Assembly (NCBI RefSeq): GCF_003067705.1 | Contig: NZ_QANL01000003.1 | Location: 434,001-498,000, forward strand | Source: Planctomonas deserti | GTDB taxonomy: Bacteria > Actinomycetota > Actinomycetes > Actinomycetales > Microbacteriaceae | Reading direction: 5' to 3' | DNA: 64,000 nucleotides | In this document: one piece after another, positions 41,996-49,863 of the stretch | Layout of the letters: every line of letters starts with the position of its first letter | Position numbering within the stretch: position 1 is the stretch's first letter | The notes under the pieces: model-generated | Databases searched by the model: none | Told to the model about the DNA's origin: nothing | What the model saw: the letters and a program-made list of their open reading frames with translations, nothing else | Translations under genes and position numbers: made by a program

Positions 41996-42027
41996 CTCGG
42001 GGTGCTCCGGGCAGAGACACTCCAACC

Positions 42028-42243
42028 ATGGTCAACGATGCAAGCGATGAAGACGTGATGCGCCAGGTGGCGGAGAAGCTGGCGGGCAGGTATCCCGACG
42101 CCTCGAGGACGGAGCTCGACGACATGGTGCGCGAGGAGTTCTCGGCGCTGTCCGGGCGGCCGGTCAGCTCGTACCTTTCCATCCTGACCGAGCGAGCCGT
42201 GCGCAAGCGCCTGAAGAAGACCGGCGCGGCGGCCGAGCAGTAG
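42028..42243 (+). CDS. Three-helix bundle protein (DUF3562-like)
   Basis: A 71-residue helical protein: VMRQVAEKLAGRYPDASRTE, then DMVREEFSALSGRPVSSYLS and ILTERAVRKRLKKTG. This sequence of three helices with YLSILTER before a basic tail matches small proteins annotated with a three-helix bundle dimerisation domain, common in actinobacteria and of unknown role. ATG 42028 is used; an upstream frame opening at 41992 has no better ribosome binding site. Confidence 0.7.
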   Translation: MVNDASDEDVMRQVAEKLAGRYPDASRTELDDMVREEFSALSGRPVSSYLSILTERAVRKRLKKTGAAAEQ

Positions 42244-42255
42244 GGCGACGGTCCC

Positions 42256-42897
42256 GTGGCGGTTCGCCTCGACCTCAACATCTCGCTCGACGGCGTCGCG
42301 ATGCCGACCGGCCAGTCCCCGGAGAACCCGATGGGTGAGGACTGGGGGAGGCTCGTCGAGCACTATGCCGCCACGAGGACCTTCCAGGAACGCGTGCTGC
42401 ACGACAGCTCGGGACGGGGCACGACGGGCGTCGATGATCGCTACGCCGCGGCGTACTTCGAGGGAATCGGTGCGGAGATCATGGGAGCCGGGATGTTCGG
42501 GCTGCACGCATTTTCGGACGACCCCGAGTGGCGGGGCTGGTGGGGCGATGAGCCGCCGTTCGGCGTTCCGGTGCTCGTCCTGACCCACGAGAAGCGCGCT
42601 CCGATCGACTTCGCCAACGGCACCCGCTTCGAGTTCCTGACCGCGAGTCCGGGCGAGGCACTCGGCCGGGCGCGGGATCTGGCCGGCGGGGACGACGTCC
42701 GGGTCGGCGGGGGAGCGGGAGTAGCGCGGGCCTTCCTGGCGGCGCGCCTCGTGGATCGCCTCCACGTCGCCATCGCCCCGGTCGTGCTGGGCCGGGGTGT
42801 CCGGCTGTGGGAGGACCTGCGGGACCTCGATCGCGACTACGCCGTCACGTCGGAGGTCGCCGAGAGCGGAGTTCTGCACGTCACGTTCGCGCGCTGA
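42256..42897 (+). CDS. Dihydrofolate reductase-like (RibD C-terminal) family protein
   Basis: A 213-residue protein with the RibD_C/DHFR-like fold: VRLDLNISLDGVA opening strand, GAEIMGAGMFGLH, PVLVLTHEKRAP, and the cofactor motif VRVGGGAGVARAFLAA, ending APVVLGRGVRLWEDL. The family are NADPH-dependent reductases of uncertain substrate, distinct from true folate DHFR. GTG start at 42256 is 12 bases after the previous stop, suggesting cotranscription with the DUF3562-like gene. Confidence 0.85.
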   Translation: MAVRLDLNISLDGVAMPTGQSPENPMGEDWGRLVEHYAATRTFQERVLHDSSGRGTTGVDDRYAAAYFEGIGAEIMGAGMFGLHAFSDDPEWRGWWGDEPPFGVPVLVLTHEKRAPIDFANGTRFEFLTASPGEALGRARDLAGGDDVRVGGGAGVARAFLAARLVDRLHVAIAPVVLGRGVRLWEDLRDLDRDYAVTSEVAESGVLHVTFAR

Positions 42898-42993
42898 GCC
42901 AGGTTCGCACGCCTCGACCGACACGGCGGTGGCTCCTGCGGGCTTCTGGCGGGTCGGCGGTGTTCAATGAGGAAAACCGACGGGCGGAGAACC

Positions 42994-43266
42994 ATGGAAC
43001 GAATCACGATGCACGTCGACGGAGCGTCGCACCTCCTCGCCCAGGGTCAGGACCCGGAGAGCATCAAGGGCGCCGTCGTCCAGGCGGCGCGCGATGGCGC
43101 CGACATGGTCAGGGTGACGGTGGTCGGCAACAGGGAACTCGACGTGCTCGTGACTCCGGGGATCCCGATCACCTTCGAATCGGAGACCGTGGCCGACGAT
43201 CCACGGGACGACGGCGACCTGCGGTCCCCGTTCGCGCTCGAGAGCTTCGACGAGTACATGGAGTAG
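42994..43266 (+). CDS. Small protein of unknown function
   Basis: A 90-residue acidic protein: MERITMHVDGASHLLAQGQD, a helix with AVVQAARDGADMVRVTVVG, then VLVTPGIPITFESETV. No family recognised; the alternating beta-alpha-beta pattern suggests a small alpha/beta fold. GGCGGAG precedes ATG 42994; ATG 42967 would add nine residues without a better ribosome binding site. Lies in a run of stress-type genes. Confidence 0.6.
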   Translation: MERITMHVDGASHLLAQGQDPESIKGAVVQAARDGADMVRVTVVGNRELDVLVTPGIPITFESETVADDPRDDGDLRSPFALESFDEYME

Positions 43267-43383
43267 AAGCCCGGGTCTCCCGTCCATCTCCTGGGAAGGG
43301 GGAGCCTGCCGGCTCAGTTTCCGGTCCGTGAGACGAGGCTGACCACGGCGACAGCCCGTCGCCTGGATCGCCGAGGAGGCCCC

Positions 43384-44337
43384 ATGTACTTCCATGCCCA
43401 GACCTGGATCAACGAGATCGCCGACGGCGAGCCCGACCCCGCAGCCGCGAACGCTCTGCAGGAGGGGCTCGGCGGACAGTTCGGCGAGATGCGTACGATG
43501 ATGCAGTACCTCTTCCAGGCCATGAACTTCCGCGGTCCCGCCGCGAAGCCCTACCGCGACCTGATCCAGGGCGTCGGCACGGAGGAGATCAGCCACGTCG
43601 AGCTCATCGGCACCACCATCTCCCGCCTGCTCGACGGCTCGCCCGAGTACAGCGGCAAGCTCACCGACCCGTTGGACACGCCCGGTGCCGGTGGAGCCAT
43701 CCCGCTGAACATCGCGCTCGATACGAGCAACATCCACCACTACCTCGTGGGCGCCCAGGGCGCGCTGCCCGTCGACTCCGCGGGCAACCCGTGGAGCGGC
43801 AGCTATGTCTACAACTCCGGCAACCTCCCGCTCGACCTGCTGTACAACCTCATGCTGGAGTCGACGGGTCGCCTGCAGAAATGCCGCATCTACGAGATGA
43901 CGGACAACCCCACTGCGCGCAGCACCATCGCGTACCTCATCGTGCGCGACCAGGCGCACGAGAACGCGTACGCGCGGGCGCTCGAGACGCTGGGCGTGAA
44001 CTGGTCCACTCTGCTGCCGATTCCGAAGACCAATGCGGAGCAGTTCCCCGAGGTCAAGAAGCTGCTCGACCTGGGCCTGCAGAGCAAGCAGTACAGCTTC
44101 GACCTCGATGACAAGTCGGAGGCCGGCAAGATCTTCCGCGGTGCGTCGCCGTCCAATGACGGCACGACGCTCGACGCCACCGAGCAGGCTCCGCAGGGCG
44201 TGCCGTCCTTCATCGCGCCGGAGCGCCTCGAGGAGTTCGCCCCCGGCCTCGACGCGAGCCTTCTCGCGCTGATTCAAGAGACGGCGGAGCTCGAGCTCGC
44301 CGAGATCACCTCGTACTACGGGCCGAAGTCGGCCTAG
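43384..44337 (+). CDS. Manganese catalase
   Basis: A 317-residue four-helix ferritin-like enzyme that splits hydrogen peroxide using a di-manganese site. The ligand pattern is present: E in GQFGEMRTMMQYLF, E and H in GTEEISHVEL, E in LMLESTGRLQ, and H in RDQAHENAYAR. The C-terminal extension to about 317 residues is the length of actinobacterial members. GAGGAGG precedes the ATG. Probably general-stress induced, with its small neighbours. Confidence 0.93.
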   Translation: MYFHAQTWINEIADGEPDPAAANALQEGLGGQFGEMRTMMQYLFQAMNFRGPAAKPYRDLIQGVGTEEISHVELIGTTISRLLDGSPEYSGKLTDPLDTPGAGGAIPLNIALDTSNIHHYLVGAQGALPVDSAGNPWSGSYVYNSGNLPLDLLYNLMLESTGRLQKCRIYEMTDNPTARSTIAYLIVRDQAHENAYARALETLGVNWSTLLPIPKTNAEQFPEVKKLLDLGLQSKQYSFDLDDKSEAGKIFRGASPSNDGTTLDATEQAPQGVPSFIAPERLEEFAPGLDASLLALIQETAELELAEITSYYGPKSA

Positions 44338-44356
44338 TCCGCCTGGTTCGTCGAGT

Positions 44357-44394
44357 CCGCAGCGGGAGTTCGGAGACTCGCGCTCCCGCTGCGG
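44357..44394 (+). terminator. Terminator hairpin of the Mn catalase gene
   Basis: CCGCAGCGGGAG (44357-44368) pairs perfectly with CTCCCGCTGCGG (44383-44394), loop of 14, 20 bases past the stop. Confidence 0.65.
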
Positions 44395-44537
44395 CATCGA
44401 ACCACCGGATCCGCTCCCTCCTCCGCCCACCCCGCAGTCTCCGCGGTCCCCATACTTGAGGAGAAGCACTTCTGGCACGACTTCGAGGAGCCCCCCGGCG
44501 GACTGCCTCAGGTTCGGCCCGCGTCGAAGGATCCGGT

Positions 44538-45818
44538 ATGGGTGCACGGCCTCACCAGCGGCGCGTCCCCTCGCGCCTGCACCCACGCCGGCTGCTGCTG
44601 TGGCTCTGGCCGGAGCTTCCGGCCTCGTGGGCTCAGGTGCCGGAACGCCTGCTCCCATCGGCCAGGAACATCGCCCGGCTCACGATCGCCGCGGTCGTCG
44701 CGTACGTGGTCGCCGACTCCGTCTTCCCGGGGATCCTCGACCTGACGGCACCCCTGACCGCGCTCCTCGTCGTGCAGGCCTCCACCGTGGGCACCCTGCT
44801 CATGGGTGTCGTCCGGGTCGGCGCCGTGCTGACCGGCGTGCTCGTGGCCGTGGTGACGACGACGTACCTAGGGCTCTCCTGGTGGAGCCTCGCCCTCGTG
44901 ATCGCGGCCTCGCTCGTGATCGCCAACCTCCTGCGACTCGGCCACCAGACGCTTGAGGCGCCCATCAGCGCCATGCTCATCCTGGCCGTCTCGGCTCCCG
45001 GCGTCGCGGCGGAGGTGCGCGTCGCCAACACGCTCATCGGCACCGTCGTCGGCATCGTGTTCAGCCTGGTCGTGCCGATCGCCATCCAGAACGCGCAGGC
45101 CAGCCAGGCGGTGCGGCGGGTCACCCGGTCCCAGGCCGCCCTCTTCAACGAGATCGCGAGCACGCTCGGCGAGCGCGCCCCGCATCCGGATGAGGTGGCC
45201 GCGTGGACCGAGTGGACCGGCGACATCGCCGCGGAGCTCCAGGCCGCGTCGGCCGCCGTGGACGCGGCTCGGGAGGGCCGGCGTCTGAACCCGCGGGCGC
45301 TCACGACCGCGACCGTGCACCCGGGCCTCGCGTCCGCCGTCGAGAGGCTCGACCGGGCCCTCGCCGCGCAGCGCGTCCTCGTCATCACCATCGGCGGACG
45401 CGCGCCCGCCGACGCCCTGACGCCCTCTGGCCCGTCGGAGGCCGACCTGAGGCGGGCTTTCGCCGTCGTGCTCGACGACGTCGCGACCTGCCTCCGGGCG
45501 TTCGGCGACCTCATCCTGGCGGAGTACGGGCGGGTGAAGGCGGACCGTGCCGACGAGGCATTCGAGCGGACCCTCGACGCCGTGCGGGAGGCCCGCGCGG
45601 TGCTGACGGAGCTCACCCTCCTCGACGTCGACCCGCGCGGCCAGACCGAGCTCTGGCTGCTGCACGGCTCCGTCCTGTCCGCCATCGAGCAGGTGGTCGC
45701 GCAGCTGGACGTCGAACACGCCGAACGCAGCACGGAGCCGTGGCTGGACCGACGGGCCATCCCCGTGCTTCGCAAGCCGCTTCGCGTGGCGCACCGGCGC
45801 GCCGGCCGGTCGGAGTGA
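44538..45818 (+). CDS. FUSC/aromatic acid exporter family membrane protein
   Basis: A 426-residue protein. Residues 35-190 contain six predicted helices (LTIAAVVAYVVADSVFPGIL; TALLVVQASTVGTLLMGVVR with the family's GT-RV-GT pattern near LIGTVVGIVFSLV), followed by a long cytoplasmic helical domain. This is the ArAE/FUSC arrangement known from exporters of aromatic carboxylates. GAAGGAT precedes the ATG. Single gene. Confidence 0.85.
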   Translation: MGARPHQRRVPSRLHPRRLLLWLWPELPASWAQVPERLLPSARNIARLTIAAVVAYVVADSVFPGILDLTAPLTALLVVQASTVGTLLMGVVRVGAVLTGVLVAVVTTTYLGLSWWSLALVIAASLVIANLLRLGHQTLEAPISAMLILAVSAPGVAAEVRVANTLIGTVVGIVFSLVVPIAIQNAQASQAVRRVTRSQAALFNEIASTLGERAPHPDEVAAWTEWTGDIAAELQAASAAVDAAREGRRLNPRALTTATVHPGLASAVERLDRALAAQRVLVITIGGRAPADALTPSGPSEADLRRAFAVVLDDVATCLRAFGDLILAEYGRVKADRADEAFERTLDAVREARAVLTELTLLDVDPRGQTELWLLHGSVLSAIEQVVAQLDVEHAERSTEPWLDRRAIPVLRKPLRVAHRRAGRSE

Positions 45819-45906
45819 CCGGCCGCGGTCGGCGCCTCCGCGTCCCGTCACAGGCGCCCTCGTCGGCGTTCAGGTTCGCAGCACCGGGCCTCGGGAGAAT
45901 GTCGGC

Positions 45907-46389
45907 ATGCGTCCCGTGCTTCGCCTGACCTCCGCCGCCCTGCTCTCCACCGGACTCGTGCTGTCGCTCGCCGGTTGCGGCGGCCTCGCCGACAACGTCG
46001 TGCAGGGCGTCGTCGGCAGCCAGGTGGAGCAGTTCAGCGAGGGCGCGCAGGAGCAGCTGCGCGAGGCTCTCGGTGGCATCGACTTCACGACCGACGGCAC
46101 ACTGCCCTTGGGATTCCCGGCGGAGGTCCCCCTCGTCTCGGACGACGTTCTCCGCGGCGGCACGGCCGCCGAGAACGCCGGATGGGCGGCGCAGGTGCGG
46201 GTCGCCGACGCCTCCGCCTTCGCCGACGCGCAGGCCCGGCTCGAGGACGCGGGCTACTCCGCGTCCGGGGTGAGCGCTGATGCGGACGCGGGCTTCGGCA
46301 TCTTCACCTCCTCGGCGTATCGGGTCGTCCTCACCGTCGCGAAGGACGGCGACGCGCACGTGGCGACCTACATCGTGACGCCGGCCTGA
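45907..46389 (+). CDS. Small lipoprotein of unknown function
   Basis: A 160-residue lipoprotein: signal peptide MRPVLRLTSAALLSTGLVLS and lipobox SLAGC, then a domain with FTTDGTLPLGFPAEVPLVSD and alternating strands (YRVVLTVAKDGDAHVATYIV). No named family recognised, although similar lipoproteins are common in Microbacteriaceae. GGGAG lies upstream of the ATG. Single gene. Confidence 0.75.
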   Translation: MRPVLRLTSAALLSTGLVLSLAGCGGLADNVVQGVVGSQVEQFSEGAQEQLREALGGIDFTTDGTLPLGFPAEVPLVSDDVLRGGTAAENAGWAAQVRVADASAFADAQARLEDAGYSASGVSADADAGFGIFTSSAYRVVLTVAKDGDAHVATYIVTPA

Positions 46390-46578
46390 CCTCTTCAGCC
46401 CTCCCTTCCTCCCGTCCTTCCTCGTACCATCCCGTCGGATCCGGACCCCGCCCGAGGTCATGGATCCGGAGAGCCCAAGACTTTCCCAAGGCCGACCGTG
46501 GACTGTGACTCCCATCGAGGAGTCTCTGCTGCTGGCGCATCGACGCTCGGTACCCATTGGCCATGAGGAGGCAAAACA

Positions 46579-48540
46579 ATGTTGTTAGATCGGACAGGAG
46601 ACAGGCGCCGTCGGATGCGCCGCACCGTCGGGATCGGTGCTGTACTCGGCGTCGCGACCGCCGGACTGGTGGTCACCGCCCCCGCCGCATTCGCGGCCGT
46701 TCCCGCATTCCCCGACAACGTCGTCGTCTTCCCCGACCGCGACTTCGTGTCGGTCGAGGGATACGAGCGTTACGCCGGGGAGACGGCGACCCTGCAGGTG
46801 ACCCGCGCGAACGTCGGGGTCGTGGGATCGGCGAAAGCCGTGGTCTCCGACTCCGGTGTCGCGTTCGAGGTCAACCACCCCGGTGGGGTCTGCTGGGGCG
46901 CGGGCACGGGACTCAACGTCACGCCGGACATCAAGGCCGGCGACGTCGTCTCCATCAGCTTCGCTGACGGGACGAAGGACGAGACCACGACGTCATCCGC
47001 GACCGTCACCGGAGACATGGTTCGCGACGGCACGACCATCACCGTTCAGGGCAAGTTCGGTCCGGAGGTGGACCCGGCTCGGATGGAGCAGCGGATCATC
47101 AACCCCGACCTGGTCGACGTGATCGGCAAGCGTGACATCCGCGCTATTCCCGGCCCCATCGTCCCGGCGGCGAAGGGGGGCTACAGCTCCGGACTCGAGG
47201 TGCGAGCCGACCGCACCTTCACGGCGACGTACCAGTTCGACACCCTCGAGGCTGCGACCACCGCCGCCGCCGCGGACCTCGGCGAGCGCGCGATGTACTG
47301 GCAGGAGGAGGACGCCGACGGCAACCGTCAGGGACTGACGATCGCCGAGTACGGCGAGTTCGGCGGACCCGGCATGGGCGGCTGCCCCTCCGGTCCCGGT
47401 CAGCAGGGCGCCCCCGCGGGCACTGCCTCGGTGGTCCGCTCGGCGGACAAGACGTCGGCTGTCATCAAGTGGACCGCCGCGGCAGCACTGCCCGACGCCG
47501 ACAAGGTGACCGGCTACAGCGTCGAGGCCGTCAACTCGGCGACCAGCACGGTCCAGGGCGTTCGCCTCGGCGCGACCGCCTCCGGCACGACGCTCACCGG
47601 GCTCGACTCGGCTGCGACCTACACCTTCGAGGTGCGGTCGATGGCGGGAAGCAAGATGAGCGTACCGTTCGGTCCCGCCACCGCCGCGGGTCCCCGTGAC
47701 GAGACGCTGCCCACCCTCACCGTCACCCCCGTCGGTGGTACGACTCCCGAGGAGGCGGTCGAGGCCAACTCCGTCTCCGTGGCCAGCAACGGGGAGGTCT
47801 TCTTCACCACCGACGGCAGCTCCGTGATCGAGGGTGACGGCCCCAGCCTGACGGCTGAGCCCTACACCGGGCCGATCCCGATCACCGCGCCGACCCACGT
47901 CAACATCGCGACCTTCGACCAGGCGGGCAACCACCTGCAGGAGAGCGGTGACTACAAGCCGGTCTCGGTGGCGGCTCCCGCCACGCCGACCGGCCTGGCA
48001 GGAACCCAGACGCAGAACTCCATGGCGCTGACCTGGAACGCGGTGACCGGCACCGACATCTCCTACCAGGTGACGGTGTACGACACGAACGGCACCAAGC
48101 TGGCCACCCAGCCGCCGGTCTCGTCGGTGCCTCGCCAGAACGTGACCGGACTGACCGCAGGTACGACCTACCAGTTCACTGTCGCGGCGAAGAACGCCGG
48201 CGGAACGAGCGCCGAGTCGGAGCGCCTGATCAAGGCCACCGACACGGCGACGGACCGGATCACGATCACCACGGCGAAATGGAAGACCGGTGACTTCCGG
48301 GTCGTCGGTACCGGCTCCACGGTGGGCGCGAGCGTGCAGGTCTTCCGCGTCAACGCGGACGGCTCCCGCGGCGCGGCGATCACCGGGGCAACCGCCGCGG
48401 TCGTGGCCGCAGCACCTCCGGGCATCGGTGACTACAGCATCCGGCTGCGGACCAACGTGCCCACGACCAACCCGGGCCGGATCTACGTGGTGTCCAGCAA
48501 CGGGGGAGTGGCCGGACCGTTCGCGGTAGCGAACGGCTGA
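46579..48540 (+). CDS. Exported fibronectin type III domain protein
   Basis: A 653-residue secreted protein. Signal peptide to about residue 39 (AAFA before AVPAF), an unnamed N-terminal domain (40-270), a fibronectin type III domain (280-375, TSAVIKWTAAAAL), a chitobiase C-terminal-like beta domain (375-465, GEVFFTTDGSSVIEG), a second FN3 (470-555, NSMALTWNAVTGTDISYQV) and a last beta domain (560-653). No sortase motif or membrane anchor. Probably a surface-associated, carbohydrate- or wall-binding protein; no catalytic domain recognised. GAGGAGG before the ATG. Confidence 0.85.
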   Translation: MLLDRTGDRRRRMRRTVGIGAVLGVATAGLVVTAPAAFAAVPAFPDNVVVFPDRDFVSVEGYERYAGETATLQVTRANVGVVGSAKAVVSDSGVAFEVNHPGGVCWGAGTGLNVTPDIKAGDVVSISFADGTKDETTTSSATVTGDMVRDGTTITVQGKFGPEVDPARMEQRIINPDLVDVIGKRDIRAIPGPIVPAAKGGYSSGLEVRADRTFTATYQFDTLEAATTAAAADLGERAMYWQEEDADGNRQGLTIAEYGEFGGPGMGGCPSGPGQQGAPAGTASVVRSADKTSAVIKWTAAAALPDADKVTGYSVEAVNSATSTVQGVRLGATASGTTLTGLDSAATYTFEVRSMAGSKMSVPFGPATAAGPRDETLPTLTVTPVGGTTPEEAVEANSVSVASNGEVFFTTDGSSVIEGDGPSLTAEPYTGPIPITAPTHVNIATFDQAGNHLQESGDYKPVSVAAPATPTGLAGTQTQNSMALTWNAVTGTDISYQVTVYDTNGTKLATQPPVSSVPRQNVTGLTAGTTYQFTVAAKNAGGTSAESERLIKATDTATDRITITTAKWKTGDFRVVGTGSTVGASVQVFRVNADGSRGAAITGATAAVVAAAPPGIGDYSIRLRTNVPTTNPGRIYVVSSNGGVAGPFAVANG

Positions 48541-48558
48541 TCCACCGATCACCCTCGA

Positions 48559-48591
48559 GGGGCCCCGACGCCGCCACGGCGTCGGGGCCCC
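48559..48591 (+). terminator. Terminator hairpin of the FN3 protein gene
   Basis: GGGGCCCCGACGCCG (48559-48573) and CGGCGTCGGGGCCCC (48577-48591) pair perfectly over 15 bases with a three-base loop, 19 bases after the stop. Confidence 0.7.
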
Positions 48592-48782
48592 TTCCCGTGT
48601 GCCACCTCGGAGCCGGTGAGGGGAAGGAGACGCCGCCTCGCCCTGCCTCGGGCAACTCGTAGCGGCCTCGTCCCGGATACTGATGCTGTGCGCGACGGTC
48701 ATTCCGACGCTGGCCGACCCGAGGCAGAGCCCGAGGGCCCCCCTCGCAGCCATAACCCGAGTCCTTGAGAAGGAGAGGCACC

Positions 48783-49139
48783 ATGACGGAGATCGATACG
48801 AGCGTTCCGCCCAGCGGAACCGGCTGCGTCGAGTGCGACGCGACCGGCAGCTGGTGGGTGCACCTCCGGCGATGCGCTGAGTGCGGGCACGTCGGCTGCT
48901 GCGACGACTCGCTCAACCGCCACGCGTCCGCCCACGCCCGCGACACCGGGCATCCCGTCATTCAGAGCTTCGAACCCGCTGAGGACTGGTTCCGGGACTT
49001 CAGGGCGTCCCGGTTCCTGGCGGGTCCCGAGCTGGCCGCCCCGCACAGCCGGCCCGCGGAGCAGACCGCTCCCGGCCCCGCCGAGCGGGTACCGAGCGAC
49101 TGGCTGCAGATCCTGCAGTCCCGCAGCAACGAGGGGTAG
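48783..49139 (+). CDS. UBP-type zinc finger domain protein
   Basis: A 118-residue protein. Zinc ligands of the ubiquitin-hydrolase-type finger are in place: CVECDATG, CAECGHVGCCDDS, then NRHASAHARDTGHPVIQSFE. Bacterial members are small, have no protease domain and unknown function, often next to stress or thioredoxin genes. The C-terminal 45 residues are proline-rich and end in WLQILQSRSNEG. AGAAGGAGAGG precedes the ATG. Confidence 0.85.
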   Translation: MTEIDTSVPPSGTGCVECDATGSWWVHLRRCAECGHVGCCDDSLNRHASAHARDTGHPVIQSFEPAEDWFRDFRASRFLAGPELAAPHSRPAEQTAPGPAERVPSDWLQILQSRSNEG

Positions 49140-49322
49140 CCCAAGGCGGGGCGCGCGCTCGCCCGTGTCGGTGCCAGGGGTGCATCTGGTCGCGGCACCG
49201 AACCACTCGATCCCGTCCGCGCGCTGACTGTGGGCTTGGGCCGCACGCCCTACGGATGCGCGGCCCTCGGCGTAGCCCGATTCGCTCGCCAAGTCGCTGA
49301 GATGTCGCGGGTCGGCCTACAC

Positions 49323-49411
49323 GGTCGCTGAGTCTGTCGAAGCGACACAACCTGCACCGAGCATCCGGACAGCGAGCGCGATCCCTTCGTCCCTTGACAG
49401 GCTCAGGGACC
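49323..49411. repeat. Inverted-repeat element of the CTGAGCCTGTCGAAG type
   Basis: GGTCGCTGAGTCTGTCGAAG (49323) and its partial inverted copy TTGACAGGCTCAGGGACC (ending 49411) bound an 89-bp segment. Elements built on the CTGAGCCTGTCGAAGG motif occur between genes in many high-GC bacteria. No gene overlaps it. Confidence 0.6.
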
Positions 49412-49452
49412 GTGGGAGCACTCGATCCCGGTCGCGGACCCCGTGCCGGCGC

Positions 49453-49573
49453 GCAACGCAGGCCGCACCTCTCCCAACACAGGCTCCCTCACACCCGCGG
49501 CCGCGGGTTCTCGCCAGTCTCCGCGTTGAGCTCGCCACCAGAGCCTGTGTTGGGTGCCGTGAGCCTGTATTGC
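49453..49573 (-). repeat. 121-bp nested inverted-repeat element, copy C
   Basis: Outer arms GCAACGCAGGCC (49453) and GAGCCTGTATTGC (ending 49573); inner arms CCAACACAGGCTCCC and AGAGCCTGTGTTGGG. Read on the minus strand the arms come in the same order and with the same sequences as the 123-bp copy at 13262. Confidence 0.7.
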
Positions 49574-49624
49574 GGTCAATGCCTGAAACCAGAAGCGGCA
49601 CCCGGCAGGTTCCGCGCCCGACCC

Positions 49625-49707
49625 GACGCAACTCAGCAGATCGCCGACGCCTGCCGGCGCGTCGCGGCCCCGTGACGGCGTGTCGCCCGGGATCTGCTGA
49701 ATTGCGC
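49625..49707 (-). repeat. 83-bp inverted-end intergenic element, copy C
   Basis: Plus strand begins GACGCAACTCAGCAGATC and ends GATCTGCTGAATTGCG. On the minus strand the interior reads CCCGGGCGACACGCCG, identical over those bases to copy A. It lies 51 bases from the 121-bp element. The remainder of the 49140-49863 gap holds no supported gene. Confidence 0.85.
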
Positions 49708-49800
49708 GTCCTCCCGAGCGTCGGGTGCGTGGACCTCATCCGATTCCGGCTCCCAGGATGCGCACCCACTCCCCACGCCGCCCCCGCACACCGCACGCAC

Positions 49801-49834
49801 GAAGGCCCCCGCCCCGGTACGGGTGAGGGCCTTC
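49801..49834 (-). terminator. Terminator hairpin of the beta-helix gene
   Basis: GAAGGCCCCCGCCC (49801-49814) pairs with GGGTGAGGGCCTTC (49821-49834), 12 of 14 positions plus a G-U pair, about 30 bases past the stop at 49864. Confidence 0.6.
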
Positions 49835-49863
49835 GGAACTGGCCGATGCGGGAGCGGCGGAGA

